Numbered from the stretch's first letter, positions 34,860 to 48,330 are shown. The stretch is DNA of 64,000 nt from Poa pratensis (GCA_947311845.1 CAMZMU010000041.1:132839505-132903504), one strand, 5' to 3'. The notes: generated from the sequence alone by a model not told the origin. Numbers and translations are program-made.

Positions 34860-34875
34860 ATTCTACCCCCTTACA
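34860..34875 (-). other. Gypsy-2 polypurine tract
   Basis: On the minus strand, AAGGGGGTAGAAT directly precedes the 3' LTR start, the expected position for plus-strand DNA priming. Confidence 0.9.
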
Positions 34876-37322
34876 AGAATCTCGCCCCGAGATTCTAAGA
34901 TTGCGAGAAGAAGTCGGGATACTCCTCACGGAGATTAGACTCCCTTTCCCAGGTTGCTTCCTCTTCGGAATGGTGAGACCACTGAATTTTGAGGAACTTG
35001 GTGACTTGTTACGAGTCTTCCTTTCTGCCTCATCCAGAGCGCGGATAGGATGCTCGCGATAAGTGAGATCTTCCTGGATATCCAGCTCTTCATGATTGAC
35101 TCCATGGATAGTATCTTTGAAACAACGGCGAAGTTGGGATACATGAAACACATCATGAACATCTGGGAAGTTGGCCGGTAACTCCAATTGATAAGAAAGA
35201 TATCCTCGCTTGGCCAGAACAGTAAAAGGGCCAATGTAGCGAGGGGCCAATTTTCCCTTGATCCCGAAGCGGCGAACGCCTCGAAGGGAGAGACACGGAG
35301 GTAAGCTTTATCACCAATTTCATAGTGAACCTCCTGATGATGCTTGTCATAGTAACTCTTCTGCCGTGACTGGGCAATCTTCAGATTCTCTCGTATGATT
35401 CTAACCTTCTCCTCGGCTTCATTGATAACATCCGGACCAAAGAGTGCCCTCTCTCCGGTCTCGGACCAATTTAGCGGAGTTCGGCATTTTCTTCCATACA
35501 GAGCCTCGAATGGGGCCATACCCAGACTAGCTTGATAGCTATTGTTGTAGGAAAACTCCGCGAAGGGAAGATACTTCTCCCAACCCTTGCCAAAGGAGAT
35601 TACACATGCCCTGAGCATGTCCTCCAAAACCTGATTCACCCTTTCGGTCTGACCATCTGTCTGGGGATGGTAGGCTGTACTGAAATTGAGACGGGTTCCC
35701 ATAGCAGTTTGGAAACTCTGCCAGAATTTGGATACGAAGATACTTCCACGGTCCGATATGATCCTCAGAGGGACCCCATGCAATGGAACAATACGAGCCA
35801 TATATAAGTCGGCCAGTTGACTCGCACGTATCTCGTCGGGGACGGGTAGGAAGTGAGCCACTTTGGACAGTCGATCAATGATTACCTAGATAGCATTGTT
35901 GCCCTTAGGAGACCTGGGAAAACCGGTGATGAAGTCCATACCAATTTCGTCCCATTTCCACTCCGGAACTACAATAGGGCGGAGAGTGCCAGCAAGCCTT
36001 TGATGTTCAGCCTTTACCCTACGACAGGTGTCGCATTCAGCAACATACTTGGCGATTTCTCGTTTCATCCGAGTCCACCAGAATTGTTGTCGAAGGTCTT
36101 GGTACATTTTGGTACTATTGGGATGAATAGAGAGAGGTGATTCATGAGCTTCTTGGAGGATCAGCTCCCTCAATTTTCGGTTCTTTGGCACTACCAGACG
36201 GTCACCAAAGTAAACGGTTCTGGATTCATCTTCTGAGAAGCATTTAGCCTTCCCGCTAGCGATGTTCTTCTTGATATGAAGGATACCCTCATCCCACTTT
36301 TGAGCATCCTTAATCTGGTCTTCAAGAGTAGACTTGATATCCAGATTTGCTAGATAGCCAGAGGGAACTATTTCCAGGTTCAGTCGGGAGAACTCTTCAT
36401 GGAGAGCAGGTTGAGCCTCTACAACCCTCAGATTGTTGCAATAGGACTTCCGACTTAGCGCGTCAGCCACGACATTGGCTTTGTCGGGTTGATAGTTCAG
36501 ACTCACATCATAGTCCTTTATTAACTCCAACCAACGCCTCTGCCTAAGATTTAAATCAGGCTGGGTGAAGAGGTACTTCAGACTCTTATGATCTGAGAAA
36601 ATCTCGCAACGGTTACCAAATAGGTATGGTCTCCACTGCTTCAGAGCATAAACAACAGCGGCAAGTTCTAGATCATGAGTAGGGTAATTGTGCTCATGTG
36701 GCTTCAGTTGGCGAGAAGCATACGCCACCACATGGCCCTCTTGCATGAGTACACAGCCCAAGCCTTGCAGGGAGGCGTCACAGAAGACGACGAAATCCTT
36801 GCTGGTGTCTGGCAGGACGAGCACAGGAGCAGACGTGAGTTTGGCTTTCAGTGCTTTGAAGCTCTCTTCAGCTTTGTCCATCCATGCAAACTTTTTATCC
36901 TTCTTGAGAAGGTCAGTCATGGGCTTAGCTATTTTGGAGAAACCTTGATGAATCGGCGGTAGTAACCCGCCAATCCGAGAAAGCTACGAATGTCCTTGAC
37001 TGACTTTGGAGTTTTCCAATCCAAAATGGATTGGATCTTGTCGGGAATGACTGACACACCATTTGCGGATATCACATGTCCAAGGAAGACAAGTTTATCC
37101 AACAAGAACTCACACTTGGAGAACTTGGCATAGAGACGGTGTTCTCAAAGTCGTGTCAGAACCAACCGAAGATGTTCATCATGCTCTTCGTCGGTTTTGG
37201 AATAGACGAGGATGTCATCGATGTAGATGACGACAAACTTGTCAAGATAATCCATGAAGATGGAGTTCATGAGCCTCATGAAGGTAGCTGGAGCATTGGT
37301 GAGACCAAAGGACATAGCGAGT
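34870..37322 (-). pseudogene. Gypsy-2 pol: RT C-terminal half, RNase H, integrase, chromodomain
   Basis: Read downward from 37322. The RT half holds [12 protein letters not shown] and the catalytic YIDD (about 37225), with an in-frame TGA near 37160 where CGA is expected and a 2-base loss near 36945. RNase H with FCDAS and FSDHKSL lies within the open frame 36920-35886. The integrase zinc domain ([11 protein letters not shown]) and the first catalytic Asp ([10 protein letters not shown]) follow. TAG at 35886-35888 stands where Trp is expected. The core resumes from 35861 (ISDRGSIF, QVLEDML) through [10 protein letters not shown] 1-base loss near 35270 shifts to the frame of 35250-34855 (APRYIGPF). 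A further shift falls in the chromodomain, whose remainder ([13 protein letters not shown]) is in another frame. Confidence 0.9.
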
Positions 37323-39287
37323 AATGACTGTCGTCTTTGGGATATCCTCCTTTCTGATCTTGATCTGATGGTATCCTGACCTCAGATCCATTTTGGAGAA
37401 TACTGTTGCACCAGCTAACTGATCTATAAGATCATTGATCCGGGAAATAGGATATTTATTCTTGATGGTCACCGCATTCAACGGCCTATAATCAGAAACC
37501 AAACGAGGAACGGTAGAATCCCTCTTTTTGACAAAGAGTACCGGACAACCCCAAGGTGAACTGCTAGGCTGAATAAAATCCTTCGCTAACAGCTCATCGA
37601 TTTGCTCCTTCAACAGAGCCAACTCTTCCAGCGGCATACGGTAGGGTTTCTTGGAAATCGGAGCAGTACCTGGCATCAAGTCTATGACAAACTCCACTTT
37701 TCGATCAGGTGGCATGCCAGGCAATTCTTCCGGGAAAACATCCGGGAAGTCACACATCACGTGTATTTCATGTATTTCAGGGGGGGGGGGATTCACCTTC
37801 CATAAAGCATAGGCTGATCTCCGGTGATAGGGAATGATTGAGGATGGAGGTCTTGATAGAGCGGACCAATACTCTATAGTGTCACCGGAAGAAGTGGTCA
37901 CGGTAATTTTCTTGGCAGCACAGTCGAGATTAGCCAGGTATTTTACTAACCAGTTCATGCCCAGTATGACATCAATGCCGCTTGACTTCAAAGCTACCAG
38001 CGCGAAAGGGAAGGACCAGTGACCTATAATAATCTGGACCTCCGGAGTAACCTCATCGGTTTGCCATTTGGAGCCAGGCGTGGAGATCACTAAGGGACGT
38101 CTCATCTTCTCGAACGGTATGTGGTGGTCTTTTGCAAATGCTATGGAAATGAATGAATGCAATGCTCCAGAGTCAAACAAAACTGTAGCTGGGTTGATTC
38201 GTAACTCACCCATGAGTACGCCGGGGTCCTCCTCAGCTTCTTCAGCAGAGACGTGGTTCAGGCGCCCACGCACGATAGGACCAGCCTTGCCAGCTAGAGT
38301 GGCGGGGGCTCGTGCAGGTGTTCCCGAAATAGGTGCCTTCTGGGGGCACTCCCTGGAGTAGTGGCCAGTCTGGCCACAGCTGTAGCAAGTGAGTACAGGT
38401 AGGGCAGGTAGCTGAGGACGATACCCACTCCCGCTCGCCCCAGGTGTCGAAGTAGTGGGGCGCGGCGGTGGTGGCCTGTATCCCGCGGCCCTCGGCATGA
38501 ATGGAGCACGCGGCACAGCGCTGTAGGGAACGAAGATCCAGCGCTTCTTGCTCTCAGGAACCGAGGAACTCGGGTGGTCCCCTTGTGCTGGCCTCTTGGA
38601 AGGCTCAAGTTCCTTTCTGCCCTGCTCAAGAGTGAGAGCCTGGTTGAACAGCTCCTGGTAGTTCTGGAACTTAAAGGGCGGCAGCTCATAGCGGAGCCTC
38701 GGCGCAAGCCCCTTGCGGAACAATTCTTGCTTGTCAGCATCATTGGTCACGTCCCGAGGGGCGTAACGAGAGAGATGATTGAATTCACGACCATAAGCTC
38801 GGATGTCCATGCGGCCCTGGTGCAGATCCAGGAACTCCCTCCTCTTCAAGTCCAAAATTGGCTGAGGGATGTAGGCCGCACGAAAGGCAGTGCGGAATTC
38901 CGCCCAAGTGAAGGCATGCCCTGGCGCGAATAGCGCCACATGACTCTCCCACCAACAGCCAGCCGCACCAGTCAGGAGGTTGGTGGCGAAGTTGACTTGC
39001 TCGGCCACGGGAACATGCAGCGCGGAGAACTTGCGCTCCAGAGCGCGAAGCCAGTCATCAGCTTCCAGTGGCTCCTTAGCATCAGCGAAGGTGGGTGGCT
39101 GCGAGCACAGGAACTCAGTGAGAGTGTTGCAGTCATTGTTCCTCCGTGCATTCTGCTGCACCAACTGTTCGAGCAGCCGATCATTATGCCCGCGGTTCTC
39201 CTCGATGGCCATCAAAACTTGCGCCATTGAAGGGGGTGGCGGCGGTTCCTCCTCATTGTTGTTGTTACCGCGGCCTCCTCGAGCCAT
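37242..39287 (-). pseudogene. Gypsy-2 gag, protease and RT N-terminal half (long open frame)
   Basis: Start chosen at 39287 ([11 protein letters not shown]); the frame also opens upstream to 39347. It shows a Pro-rich N terminus, gag capsid region ([20 protein letters not shown], residues about 60-235), basic Pro-rich linker and CCHC knuckle [14 protein letters not shown] (about residue 300). The aspartic protease follows with [11 protein letters not shown] (about residue 365), then RT from [13 protein letters not shown] (about residue 512) through [11 protein letters not shown] and [14 protein letters not shown] deletion of about 20 bases near 37322 removes the GLYE-type strand before MSFGLTNAP and shifts the frame, so residues after TRY are meaningless. 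One run of 11 G (37780-37790) stays in frame as prolines. Confidence 0.93.
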
Positions 39288-39875
39288 TCTGGAGAATTGA
39301 CAAGGACACCGTTGGTATCTATCTCCGAATGGTTGAGACAAGAGCATTACCGTCTACTCAAGTACACATACTAGGGACGATAATACTTTGTGTAACAACG
39401 AACAGGGGACCAACAAAATGGAACTTGGGTCAGAGATTAGCATCATGTACTACCAGCGTGAGATTCAAATGGTTAGGAAACCACGTGATTCAACACACAC
39501 TTTCCGGCACAATCCGGGACCTTCTGTTCAAGTCCTTGGTTTAAAACCCAGAGAAGGAATAAATGATTAGACTCAGTAGGAAGAAAGATGTTCACAGACA
39601 ACTGTGTTTACTTCGGATTGTGGCGCAGCGGGAGCAACCGGACACATAACACTAAGGTAGAACCCAACCCCGTGATCCTAAAGTTTTGAGGTAACAGATG
39701 AGAAGTAAAACTTTTAACTCAAATCGAGGTAAGATGGCTCCGAGATTAGAGGGTAACCAGATAAGGAGTAAAAAGAATCCTAAAATGGTTTTCACAACTC
39801 ATTTTTAGGTTAAAATATTTCGACAAACACTAGACTCAACGTCGACCAGTAGAAGGGTTTCCTACAGGCAGTCCT

Positions 39876-39887
39876 GCTCTGATACCA
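39876..39887 (-). other. Gypsy-2 primer-binding site
   Basis: On the minus strand TGGTATCAGAGC lies three bases inside the 5' LTR, the initiator Met tRNA type, as in Gypsy-1. 39350-39870 is untranslated leader with no other feature seen. Confidence 0.94.
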
Positions 39888-39890
39888 ACT

Positions 39891-42800
39891 TGTGGTGCCC
39901 GACCGCAGAACTATACAGTGATGCTGTGTGTCACTGGTTATGCGATACAACCGGAGGTTATGGGTTTACCACTCCCCGGCCAAAACCTTTGGCAGGCGTT
40001 GCTCGGAATGGATCATCGGCAACGCAACAACCCGATTGATGCCATAACGCAGGCACAACTATCAATGTATAATAGAGAGATCAAGACTTGTGGAACAACT
40101 GGCACATCACAGACTCTACGACTCAAAGAATTATAGTTCAACTCTTATAGTAGAGAAAGATAGCAGATATTTCAACTAGAGGTCATAGACCCAACAGTAC
40201 ATCATGCGGAAGTGAAGTAGGTTGTTCTAAAGAACAAGATCCAAGTTATGGCCTAAGAGGCCTATAAATAACATTCCAGCGCCAGTTGTTCCGGGATGTC
40301 CCAAGCTGCCACCTGGGAACCCCAGACTACTCGTCGACGTCCACATAGAACCCACCTTCAGTGTCGGCGAAGTCCTCCACTGAAAATCAACAAAGCAACG
40401 TTGAGTTCGACGAACTCTGCAAGATTACTAGAGCTATTAGCTCGATGATTGGCTTTCAAAGGTTTTATGGCTATTTTGCATAAAGCTGGTTTTCTTTATA
40501 AAAGACATCTGGCATCGACTAATCACAATATTTTCAAAGGGGGTAAGAAGTAAACTCTTTTCTCTCGATCATCTTCATCAACAACCACCATCAACCACTG
40601 TATCTTTCTACAGAGGCTCCTCCCCGAATCACCCTCGAGGAAGTGAACCTTGCATTCTTGAAGTCAAGTTTTAATCATTCGGTTCATGTTCTCTATGGTC
40701 TTCTCGTCCGTACCCAAGTCGCCCATAACCGCGGACACGGCTTTTTGAAAAGATTTAACCCTGCAGGGGTGCACAATGTTTGCCGCGCGTAACGTCCGGC
40801 TCATTGCCTAGATTTTAGCTCTCTTCCGGGGAGAGCCGGCTGAGTGGGAGCGGTTACGACTTCTCCCTCGCTTGAGACTAACCCATGATCATCAGTGAGG
40901 ACGGGACAGGTTCAGTGCCTCCAACACCCTGCCCCGTGGCCACTCATTTTCCTAAACACCACCATCCTCATCCCAGTCCTTGCCACCATCTTCACGCACG
41001 CGCAAATGGAAACTCAAACTAGAGGACCCTGGCTAGCCCCGCACGAGTTATTTAGTCGATGAGGGTTCCTGCTACTGCATAGGCCTCACGCATGGTTGCA
41101 CGCTCGGTCTTGGTTCAAGAGGTAAAGAACTCGCACCTATACGGCGAGAACGAGACAAACACCACAACCACAGTGACCTCTCATCCCCGCCTTTAAGCAT
41201 GTTTTTTCAGCGGTATCCCCATTTCTCCACCATCATCCGGACATTCCATCAATAGTTCCAACAAATGAAATATCCACCGGACGACTTAAACATTTAACTA
41301 AGCAGGGCTAAGCATATTCATAACGTACTTAAGTAACTCAGGCCAACAATACAGTCCTATGGATATTAGGAGGGAAACAAGTAAGGGTATCGGAAACATA
41401 ATGCAACTACTAGGATACTCTAATCCCACCAAATTGACATTTGGAACCGCATGCAATATTATAGTGGAGAAAATATTCGCGGGAAACATAGGAGGAGACA
41501 TGCTCAGAGGGGGGATTACGCTTGCCTTGCTCAACGGGCTGGTAGTACGGTTCGTCGGGGTATTATGGTGGAACCCCGACTGCTTGCTCTATAGATGCAT
41601 GAAAACAACGGAGAGACACAATCAATAACCACGCAAGCATAACATATGCAATGAACAAACACATGATGGCATGACAGTCTTGGTGCACTGAAATTAGCAT
41701 AACAACATCTTCCAATTTAAATGGGGTACAAAATAATTATTTCGACAAGAGAAAAATAAAGCCCCATATTTAACTTAATGATTTCTCTAACTTCTAAAAT
41801 GTACAGTACTACAATTTGGTTCCAATATGCATTCAAATGATGTTACTGGTTAGTTCATATTTTTATGAGCATTTTGACATATCAAACACAACTTTCTGTT
41901 GAACCATTAAAAAGTTATTGAATTTATAAAATCCACTTTTAAATCTGTCATTTTCTTAAATTATTTTAAACAGCCCTAAAACTAATTATCCATGTTTGGG
42001 AACAAGGTGAAACATGAAGTATATTAAGTGCTGAACATTTTGATAGTTCAAACTTAATTTTTGGATCATTATTTTTAAAGTTATGAATTTCCCAAAATCA
42101 TTTTCTTTTCTGCCATTGTCCTTATTTTAATAAAGCATCAAATAAACTAATTTATTTGGATGTGTGAGTTATACCAACATACAGACCTTCTTTTTCTGAA
42201 CAATTTGGTATATTATTTGCAATTTTTGGACAAGTATTCAATTAGTTATGGAATTTAGAAGTTTAAACAATTTCCTGCCTTTTCTTTTATTTCTCCAGAA
42301 AATCTCACGAAAAGTTTTATACCCAAGGCTGGGCTAGCTTGTGCCACTGACCTGTGGGCCCGAGGCCACGGCGGCGTTGACTGCGCCGAGGCCATGACCG
42401 GCGCGAGCGCACGGCGGTGACCGTGGCGGCAACGCGCTCGGCCCCGTCAGAGGAGCACGCGCTGGGACGATCTAAGGGCTGCATTCAACGCGCACGGCTA
42501 CGGGCTATCTACTGGCGGCGCCACAGACCAAATGGTCACCGGAGGCGGCGGCGGTCTACGGCCTAACGGCGACTCAACGTTCTACGACGAACAGGGAAGC
42601 ACGGACATGTCTAGGAGATGCGTTATCTCACCCTCGACGCGTGCGTACGATCCGTTGGTGCAGAGGTGGACGGGGACGGCGGCGAGCTTGCTCGGAGTGC
42701 GTCGGCCGGAGAGGAAGAAGAAGATTTGTTGCCGTCGATTTACAGCTCCCCGCGTCGATTCCTTGCAGGGAGAAGAAGAGGAGGATGAGGCGGAGACGAT

Positions 42801-43587
42801 GGCACGCTTCGATCTGCTCCAGGCGACCTAGAACGGCGGCGATGCGCGACGGCGAGCTAGCTAGGGTTCGGCCGTGGAGAGGAAAGCAGAGGGAGAGAGA
42901 AGAGCGGGTGAGCAGGCGAGTGAGGGAGGGGGAGCAGAGGAGCGCCTCAGTGGCCTCCTTATCCTCTTCGAGCGGCAGGAGGGGCCCCGGTGGCGCGGTG
43001 CATGGCGAGCACTGGCGCCATGCCGCTGCCACTGGCGCTATAGGAAGAAGAAGAAGCTTTTTCCAAAAACCCCTTGTACTTTCTTTTCCCATTACAAGTA
43101 AGTCCCTTTTTTTTGTTCTGGAATATTCTTGCAGCAGCTGTATTTGAATTAATTGAGGCCCTTACCAATTTCCAAAATCTATGAAATTTTTGGGGTATCC
43201 TCCTTACATCAGATGTAAGCACTCATAAATTTTTGAAGTCATTTGGAGGTCATTTGCTTGGAAAATAAAATAGGAAAAGCTTGTAGGCATTTTGGAAGTT
43301 TCCACAATTTCTTTAACCCTACACTTTGAATTCCTTTAGGAGGAATACATTTTTAACTCTTGGCACTTCCTTGACAAATATATTAGCTCCAACTTAATTT
43401 TATTTGTCAATTTTTTTGTCAAACTCTTTGGGATTAAGTTTTGGCATTTCTAGCCATTTGTTTTGAAATGGTGCCAAACCAATTATTTTATTGTTTAGCA
43501 AGATAAAATGGATGCCATGATGCAATGAAACATAAAAAGTGGAAATTTTATTCACATTTTTAGGTTCTCAAACTTTGGGCTGTTACA
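39891..43587 (-). repeat. Gypsy-2 5' LTR
   Basis: 3697 bases, collinear with 31098-34859. Differences include a loss of about 35 bases near 42370, the shorter G-run at 41509-41514 and scattered substitutions. Confidence 0.94.
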
Positions 43588-43806
43588 CTCAAATCCAACT
43601 CTCAGTGCTTTCATCCACTTGTGGTGGACAACTGCGGTCCGACCAACTTCATGTGGCTGACTCCGTCTTCATAGAAATCGACAAGGCGCTTCGATCGGTG
43701 CCGTAATCAATCAATGGATGTTCTCAATATTTGTCCCGATTTAAGTCGCAAGAGCTACAAAAAGGGGAAAATGTCCGACATTTCATTCGGGTGCTCACCC
43801 GGTGCG
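43588..43806. other. Unassigned flank of Gypsy-2
   Basis: 219 bases without an ORF. The part at 43618-43655 resembles 31012-31050 on the other side of Gypsy-2 at roughly 80 percent (GTGGACAA, TGCGG, GACCAAC, ATGTG shared). Confidence 0.4.
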
Positions 43807-44417
43807 CTGGGTGGAAATAAAACTGGAAACTCGTGAGCTTAATGAGTACTCGAAAACTCGGCTCAACTTCACTCGAACTCGGATACTAATGAGTTGAGCC
43901 AATCTGACATTTCTAGCTCAATAAGAAAACGAATTTAATGAGTCGAGTTACGAGTACTCGTTGAACTCGTGTCGCTTGTAATATGCCTAAGACCATTAAT
44001 TGGTGGGCTATTCCATTAAATGTTTTTGTTCATCAACATGCAATACAAAGTTCAGATCTATAATGCCCACATTATTTAGGCCATATCTATGCAGGAGCAT
44101 AGCCAGTAGAGCCATGTAGGGAATATCTAGTTGTTATGTTCTATCATGCTGTCAATTTCTATGGTATGGGCAATGATTTGTTAAGCAGTGTTTAAAAGTT
44201 TAAGTTCACATTATTATGGACTACTCCCGCCATACATGTTTATGTTGTTGACATTTATTACCAAGCTTAATGAGTTTATTGAGCCAGCTCGAGTTTTTAT
44301 TGAGTCGAGCCAAGTTGGGGTCTGGTGCTCGTTTAGTTAACGAGTTGAGTTGAGTTGGCAACGAGTATTTACAAGTTGAGCCGAGTTGAGTCGAGCTGGT
44401 TCGATATCCACCCCTGC
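43807..44417. mobile_element. hAT-type non-autonomous element
   Basis: About 611 bases with ends CTGGGTGGAAAT and, inverted, CAGGGGTGGATAT, close to the CAGGGGTGGA terminus of grass hAT MITEs. The interior next to both ends is made of diverged CTCGAGC/GAGTTGAG motifs in opposite orientation. A clean 8-bp target duplication was not found, so the boundaries could be off by a few bases. Confidence 0.65.
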
Positions 44418-45942
44418 ACAGCCTGCTGCCAGTCATCGTGTGGTGCTGATTTTCACCAATGCTGACATCCAGTGAGTATCTGCCCCTTTTTCTCTACGTA
44501 CGCTCTTGACCCTAGCAGTAGGAACTCAAAAGAAGAGGCTCATCAACACCGATGCTGACATGAATGACGCCTCAAACCCCACAAGAACAATGGACGACAC
44601 CAGAGTTGAGCATTGGCGGGCTTGAGCATGCCATTGGAGGGTGACCAATTTGTATTCTGGCATGAGGGTTAAAGGGTTTAGGGTTTAGAATTTAAGGGTC
44701 AGATTTTAGGATGATGCTTTGCAATAAAGCAGGAACACCTATTCTCTAAACAAAAAATGACCCTAGAGCTTCACCTTCATGCCCTGGATGACAGTGTGGA
44801 TGAAGGAGTTGATGAGGAGGCTTGGAAACTGAGCTTCGACATGGACGATGAACGGTGTGGCGGACGGCGGCGATGGGGACCTCGATTCTGTGACATTGAG
44901 CTGCAGGATTGGTCCGAGAACCAGTCAATAGCGGAGATGCGCAATCGAGATATGGTTACAGACGTGAGAAGACGGACAATAGCTGAGCATATTGGGAGTA
45001 ATTCACAGCCAAGTCGACATTGATCGTGTGCAGGAAAGCTAGCGTTGATCTCGCGGCTGGTGACGGGAAGGGAAGAATGGAGCCTGACACGAGCTTCTTA
45101 ACTCCCGTGCGCCGCCTCCGGTGCAGCGGCTTCATCATGCATGCGTGGGTTGTGGAGGGCTGATTGAGCTCGAGATTTCTCGGCTGGCAATGGCAGCAGG
45201 GAGAACGAAGCTGAGGACGATGACCTCGAACGACACCCATTATAACGGGTTGTTTGGGGGGGGGGGGGGGGGGGGGCGTTGGCGGAGGGTTTTTTTTGCG
45301 TGTCCGAAAGTGCCGTTGGCCAATAGGCAGCGACCACAAGGCGGGCGCCACCCTGGTTGGCCAATCCGGAGGCAGGAGAAGGCTGCCACAGAGGTTGAAT
45401 AATTTCATGTTTTACCCTCTTCTCCCTTTCTTTAATTGAAAATAAATATTTATAGGGCTCTACCAAAATATGCCAATTTTTGTGCTGGGCAAACACAAAG
45501 TGATGGTGATGTTCTTGACTAGAGATTCAAATTCAATTTGAATTATGAATTCTGGAAAGACTACACTTTGGTAGCCCTCAGGGACTTCCTAAAATCTTGT
45601 CATTTTCTCTTAAATTCTCTTCTGGTCTCTGGAACCTAATAATTTTTTGTTAGGGCAAGTAGAGTTTTTTTATTCAAATTCATTACTAGTCCATATTTGA
45701 GTTAATGGATGTGATTTAAATTTCGGCTTGAGTTAACTTGGCACTCCTTGCCCACTCCATATGCATGTTGAAATGCAACTGAGGCTCTTTGAGACATGCA
45801 GGCTGCCCATCACTAGGTTCCGTGACTACTGACCCCCGGGTCAGTAGTGATAGACGCCCAATGCCCACCACTACAGACGGCAACACCAGTGTCCGGATGG
45901 CTGACATAAGCGTTCCCAAGAGAAAAATACCTTGAGTGATTA
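44418..45942. other. Unassigned region with a poly-G tract
   Basis: 1.5 kb with no recognisable gene. The plus frame 44757-45023 and minus frames near 44960-45490 show no family signature. The region contains the G-run listed separately and an 11-base perfect inverted repeat at 45825-45848. 45430-45720 is AT-rich with nothing seen. Confidence 0.4.
45256..45276 (+). repeat. Homopolymer of 21 G
   Basis: An uninterrupted run of 21 G, followed by CGTTGGCGGAGGG. It is probably unstable in replication and may adopt G-quadruplex structure; the exact length may also be a sequencing estimate. Confidence 0.9.
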
Positions 45943-46128
45943 GGGTAACTCCAACAGGGCAACCGAAACATACACGAAATATGTCCGTGTTTTGTCCGTT
46001 TCGGTCACCAAATAGACAGCTCCTGTCCGCGCGTGTCCACCGTGCCAGCGGGTCCACCCAATGCGGCCACACATTTTAGTCTTTCTTTCATAGATAGGGG
46101 GAGGCACAAACGGCCGATTTTTACATTA

Positions 46129-48101
46129 TCTATACTACTATTAAAAGAGCAAACTTCGCCGGATACATTAAATATTACGCGTCCGATTTTTGATCAACGG
46201 ATGAGATTGTTTGGTCCGTGTTGAGTTAGTCCGTGTTGAGTTAGCGAAACGTTATTTTTCTTTTTTGCTTGAGTCCCCAAACCCCAACCCGATGTTTCCC
46301 GATGGATTGCAGAACGCCGCCCACGTCAAAAGAAAAAAAAGATTGCAGAACGCCGCCGCGGTGTTGCTGCTGCCTCCTCCGCCGTCCTCCTTGACGCCGG
46401 CTGCAGCAGGGCAGGACCGACCTGAAGCGCATCCAGTGGGCGAGGGCGACCTCCCTCGGCTTCGCCGCTATGCACGCCCGCACCGCGTAGCCTGTACACG
46501 CTCCCGGCGCCGCCGCCCTCGGCTGCGAATTTCGGCGACCTAGCCTCCGCATGTGAGCACACCATCACATGGGAGGAGAGCATACGGACGTCGAGTCGGG
46601 CTTCGCGCCGGAACTCGAGCCGGCCCCCCTCCTCCGCCGTTGCCTGGCCTGGCCCCGACCTCCTGCCCCTCACCTCTGTCAGGTCCAGCGCGCTGCCGAG
46701 CCCGAGTTCGTCAGTCAGGCCATGCACAAATGTCCCCGCTGGTACATGCTCCTCCTATATGCACAAATTACTGGCAAGCATCCCAATCCCCGCTGGTACA
46801 TGCTCATCTCTCTTTTAATTTTTTTTCAGATCTGGCTGTTCTTATCGTTTTTGAAAACATTGGTTATTCAGATAGGAGGAGCTGAACCGGTTTCGAGACT
46901 AGCAGCATCGGCCCATATCTCTATTCATTTTCTTGTCAGGTTTGGCTGTTCTTATTGTGGTGTATGAAGTATTTGTGTGCTGTCTGTTAGTTTGTCTCAA
47001 GATGCAGAACAGCAGAAGAACTGAGAGATTGGAGTTTGATAATATTCAGCGGTCGATCATCATGTTGACATGGATACTCAATTCGTAAGTGTTCTCTGTG
47101 ATCGTGAGATTTCCTAATTATTTATTCTGCAACCCGTCGCACCGATGAGAAGCTGATTCAAAGCTCCGCGGGTCGCCGTGTACAGAGGAGTGGAGGAGGT
47201 CACGGGGACGGACTACCCTGCTGATGACTATTTTGGGAGGCCTTGACGGAGGAAGAAGATACAGCTGCTGCTGTTTTTTTTCTGCTTCCTTGGATTCGAA
47301 AGAAATTCCTAGGGAGAGTGAGAGATAGAGAGTGGCACGGTAAATGTGAGGTAGAATTAGTACTCTGAATAATCATTCCAGACTCCCACGGCCAGCCATA
47401 GTTGAGGCAAATCTTCAGTTTTGTTCGACCTGGAGCCTCTCATTGCTCTAATTCAGTGTTTGTTCGACCTGGAGGTATATTGTTCGTGGATTTTGCCAGC
47501 TGAAAACGAGCTGGTAAGAGCAGATGGCTCGATCGGTTATAAGCTGCGCTTAGTCTGTTTCCCTTTCAGCTGAAATACATTAATGTTTTGTTTAATAGAA
47601 AGATATATCATTCTTGTTAGAATTTAAATGTGTTTTACGATTCTCCAGTACTAGGTAGTGCATGTTAATTAATCTGCTCATATTTTTTTCATGTGTAATA
47701 TCTACCGTTTCATTTCGTCTTTCACCCAAAGGATTAGGTCACTAATCTCTTAATTATCAGTATTTCTTATTTTCTTTGCTGATCTGGAGGATGTATATTT
47801 GTTTAAATTAGTGTTTCTAGGCTTTCTAGGCCTCCAATGGTTTCGTGCAAGAAAGTAGAGAAGGAGATATGGACGGCTGGAATTAATAGACTGATTTGTT
47901 TGTGAACTTCATCCAAACCAAGCATAATAACTACGAATTTCCGGCCGCTGCCCACTAGATTCTAACGGGAACGGTGTCTTTCACACTAACCACTTTCAAA
48001 TGCAAGTCTGGTTTTCTTGGGTGACAATAACCCGACATGGAGTCCAACGTCGGGTACACTTGTAAATTGTTTCACGTGCGTTGCACGTACATGTCAACTA
48101 G
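46129..48101 (+). mobile_element. Helitron-1, non-autonomous
   Basis: Starts TCTATACTACTATTAAAAG and ends CAACTAG, with A before and T after, the A^T target rule of Helitrons. A stem ACGTGC-GTT-GCACGT (48074-48088) lies 9 bases before the final CTAG. No Rep/helicase ORF. A GC-rich stretch (46300-46720) has open frames in several phases that may be captured gene pieces, and GCTGGTACATGCTC occurs twice (46739 and 46791). 46900-48070 shows nothing further that I can name. Confidence 0.88.
48074..48088 (+). terminator. Helitron-1 3' hairpin
   Basis: A six-base-pair stem with a three-base loop, placed just before the CTAG end. In Helitrons this hairpin acts as the rolling-circle transposition end signal, not as a transcription terminator. 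Confidence 0.85.
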
Positions 48102-48330
48102 TAAAATAAAAGTAAAAACCCTAAACCTAAAGCCACGGCCGGTTGCCGGAGACTATCCTCGTCGTCGCTGATCATGGAGCCCTACTCCTCCTCGTCAAAC
48201 GGATCAAGGATGACATACTCCGGGGCGGAGCAGCGCATCGGGCTCGCAGGTCCACGACCAGGACCACCCGTGCAACGGAGCGAACCAGGCGGGCAGCTGC
48301 TGCTCCTGCTGCAGGTGCAGTTGCTGCTAC

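Larger units (their letters stand above)
31098..43587 (-). mobile_element. Gypsy-2: full-length minus-strand chromovirus (Tekay-like)
   Basis: 12.5 kb with both LTRs. On the minus strand the LTRs start TGTAACAGCCC and end GG(C/T)GCCACA. The flanking 5-mers are CTTAA (31093-31097) and CTCAA (43588-43592), a target duplication with one mismatch. The order on the minus strand is 5' LTR, Met-type primer site, gag with CCHC knuckle, protease, reverse transcriptase, RNase H, integrase, chromodomain, purine tract, 3' LTR. The coding part is more continuous than in Gypsy-1 but has at least two stops and four frameshifts, listed under its pseudogenes. The LTRs differ by several small indels, so the element is not very recent. 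Confidence 0.95.

Noticed and set aside
45098..45496. Proline-rich minus frame across the G-run
   Set aside because: The prolines are just the complement of the 21-G homopolymer.
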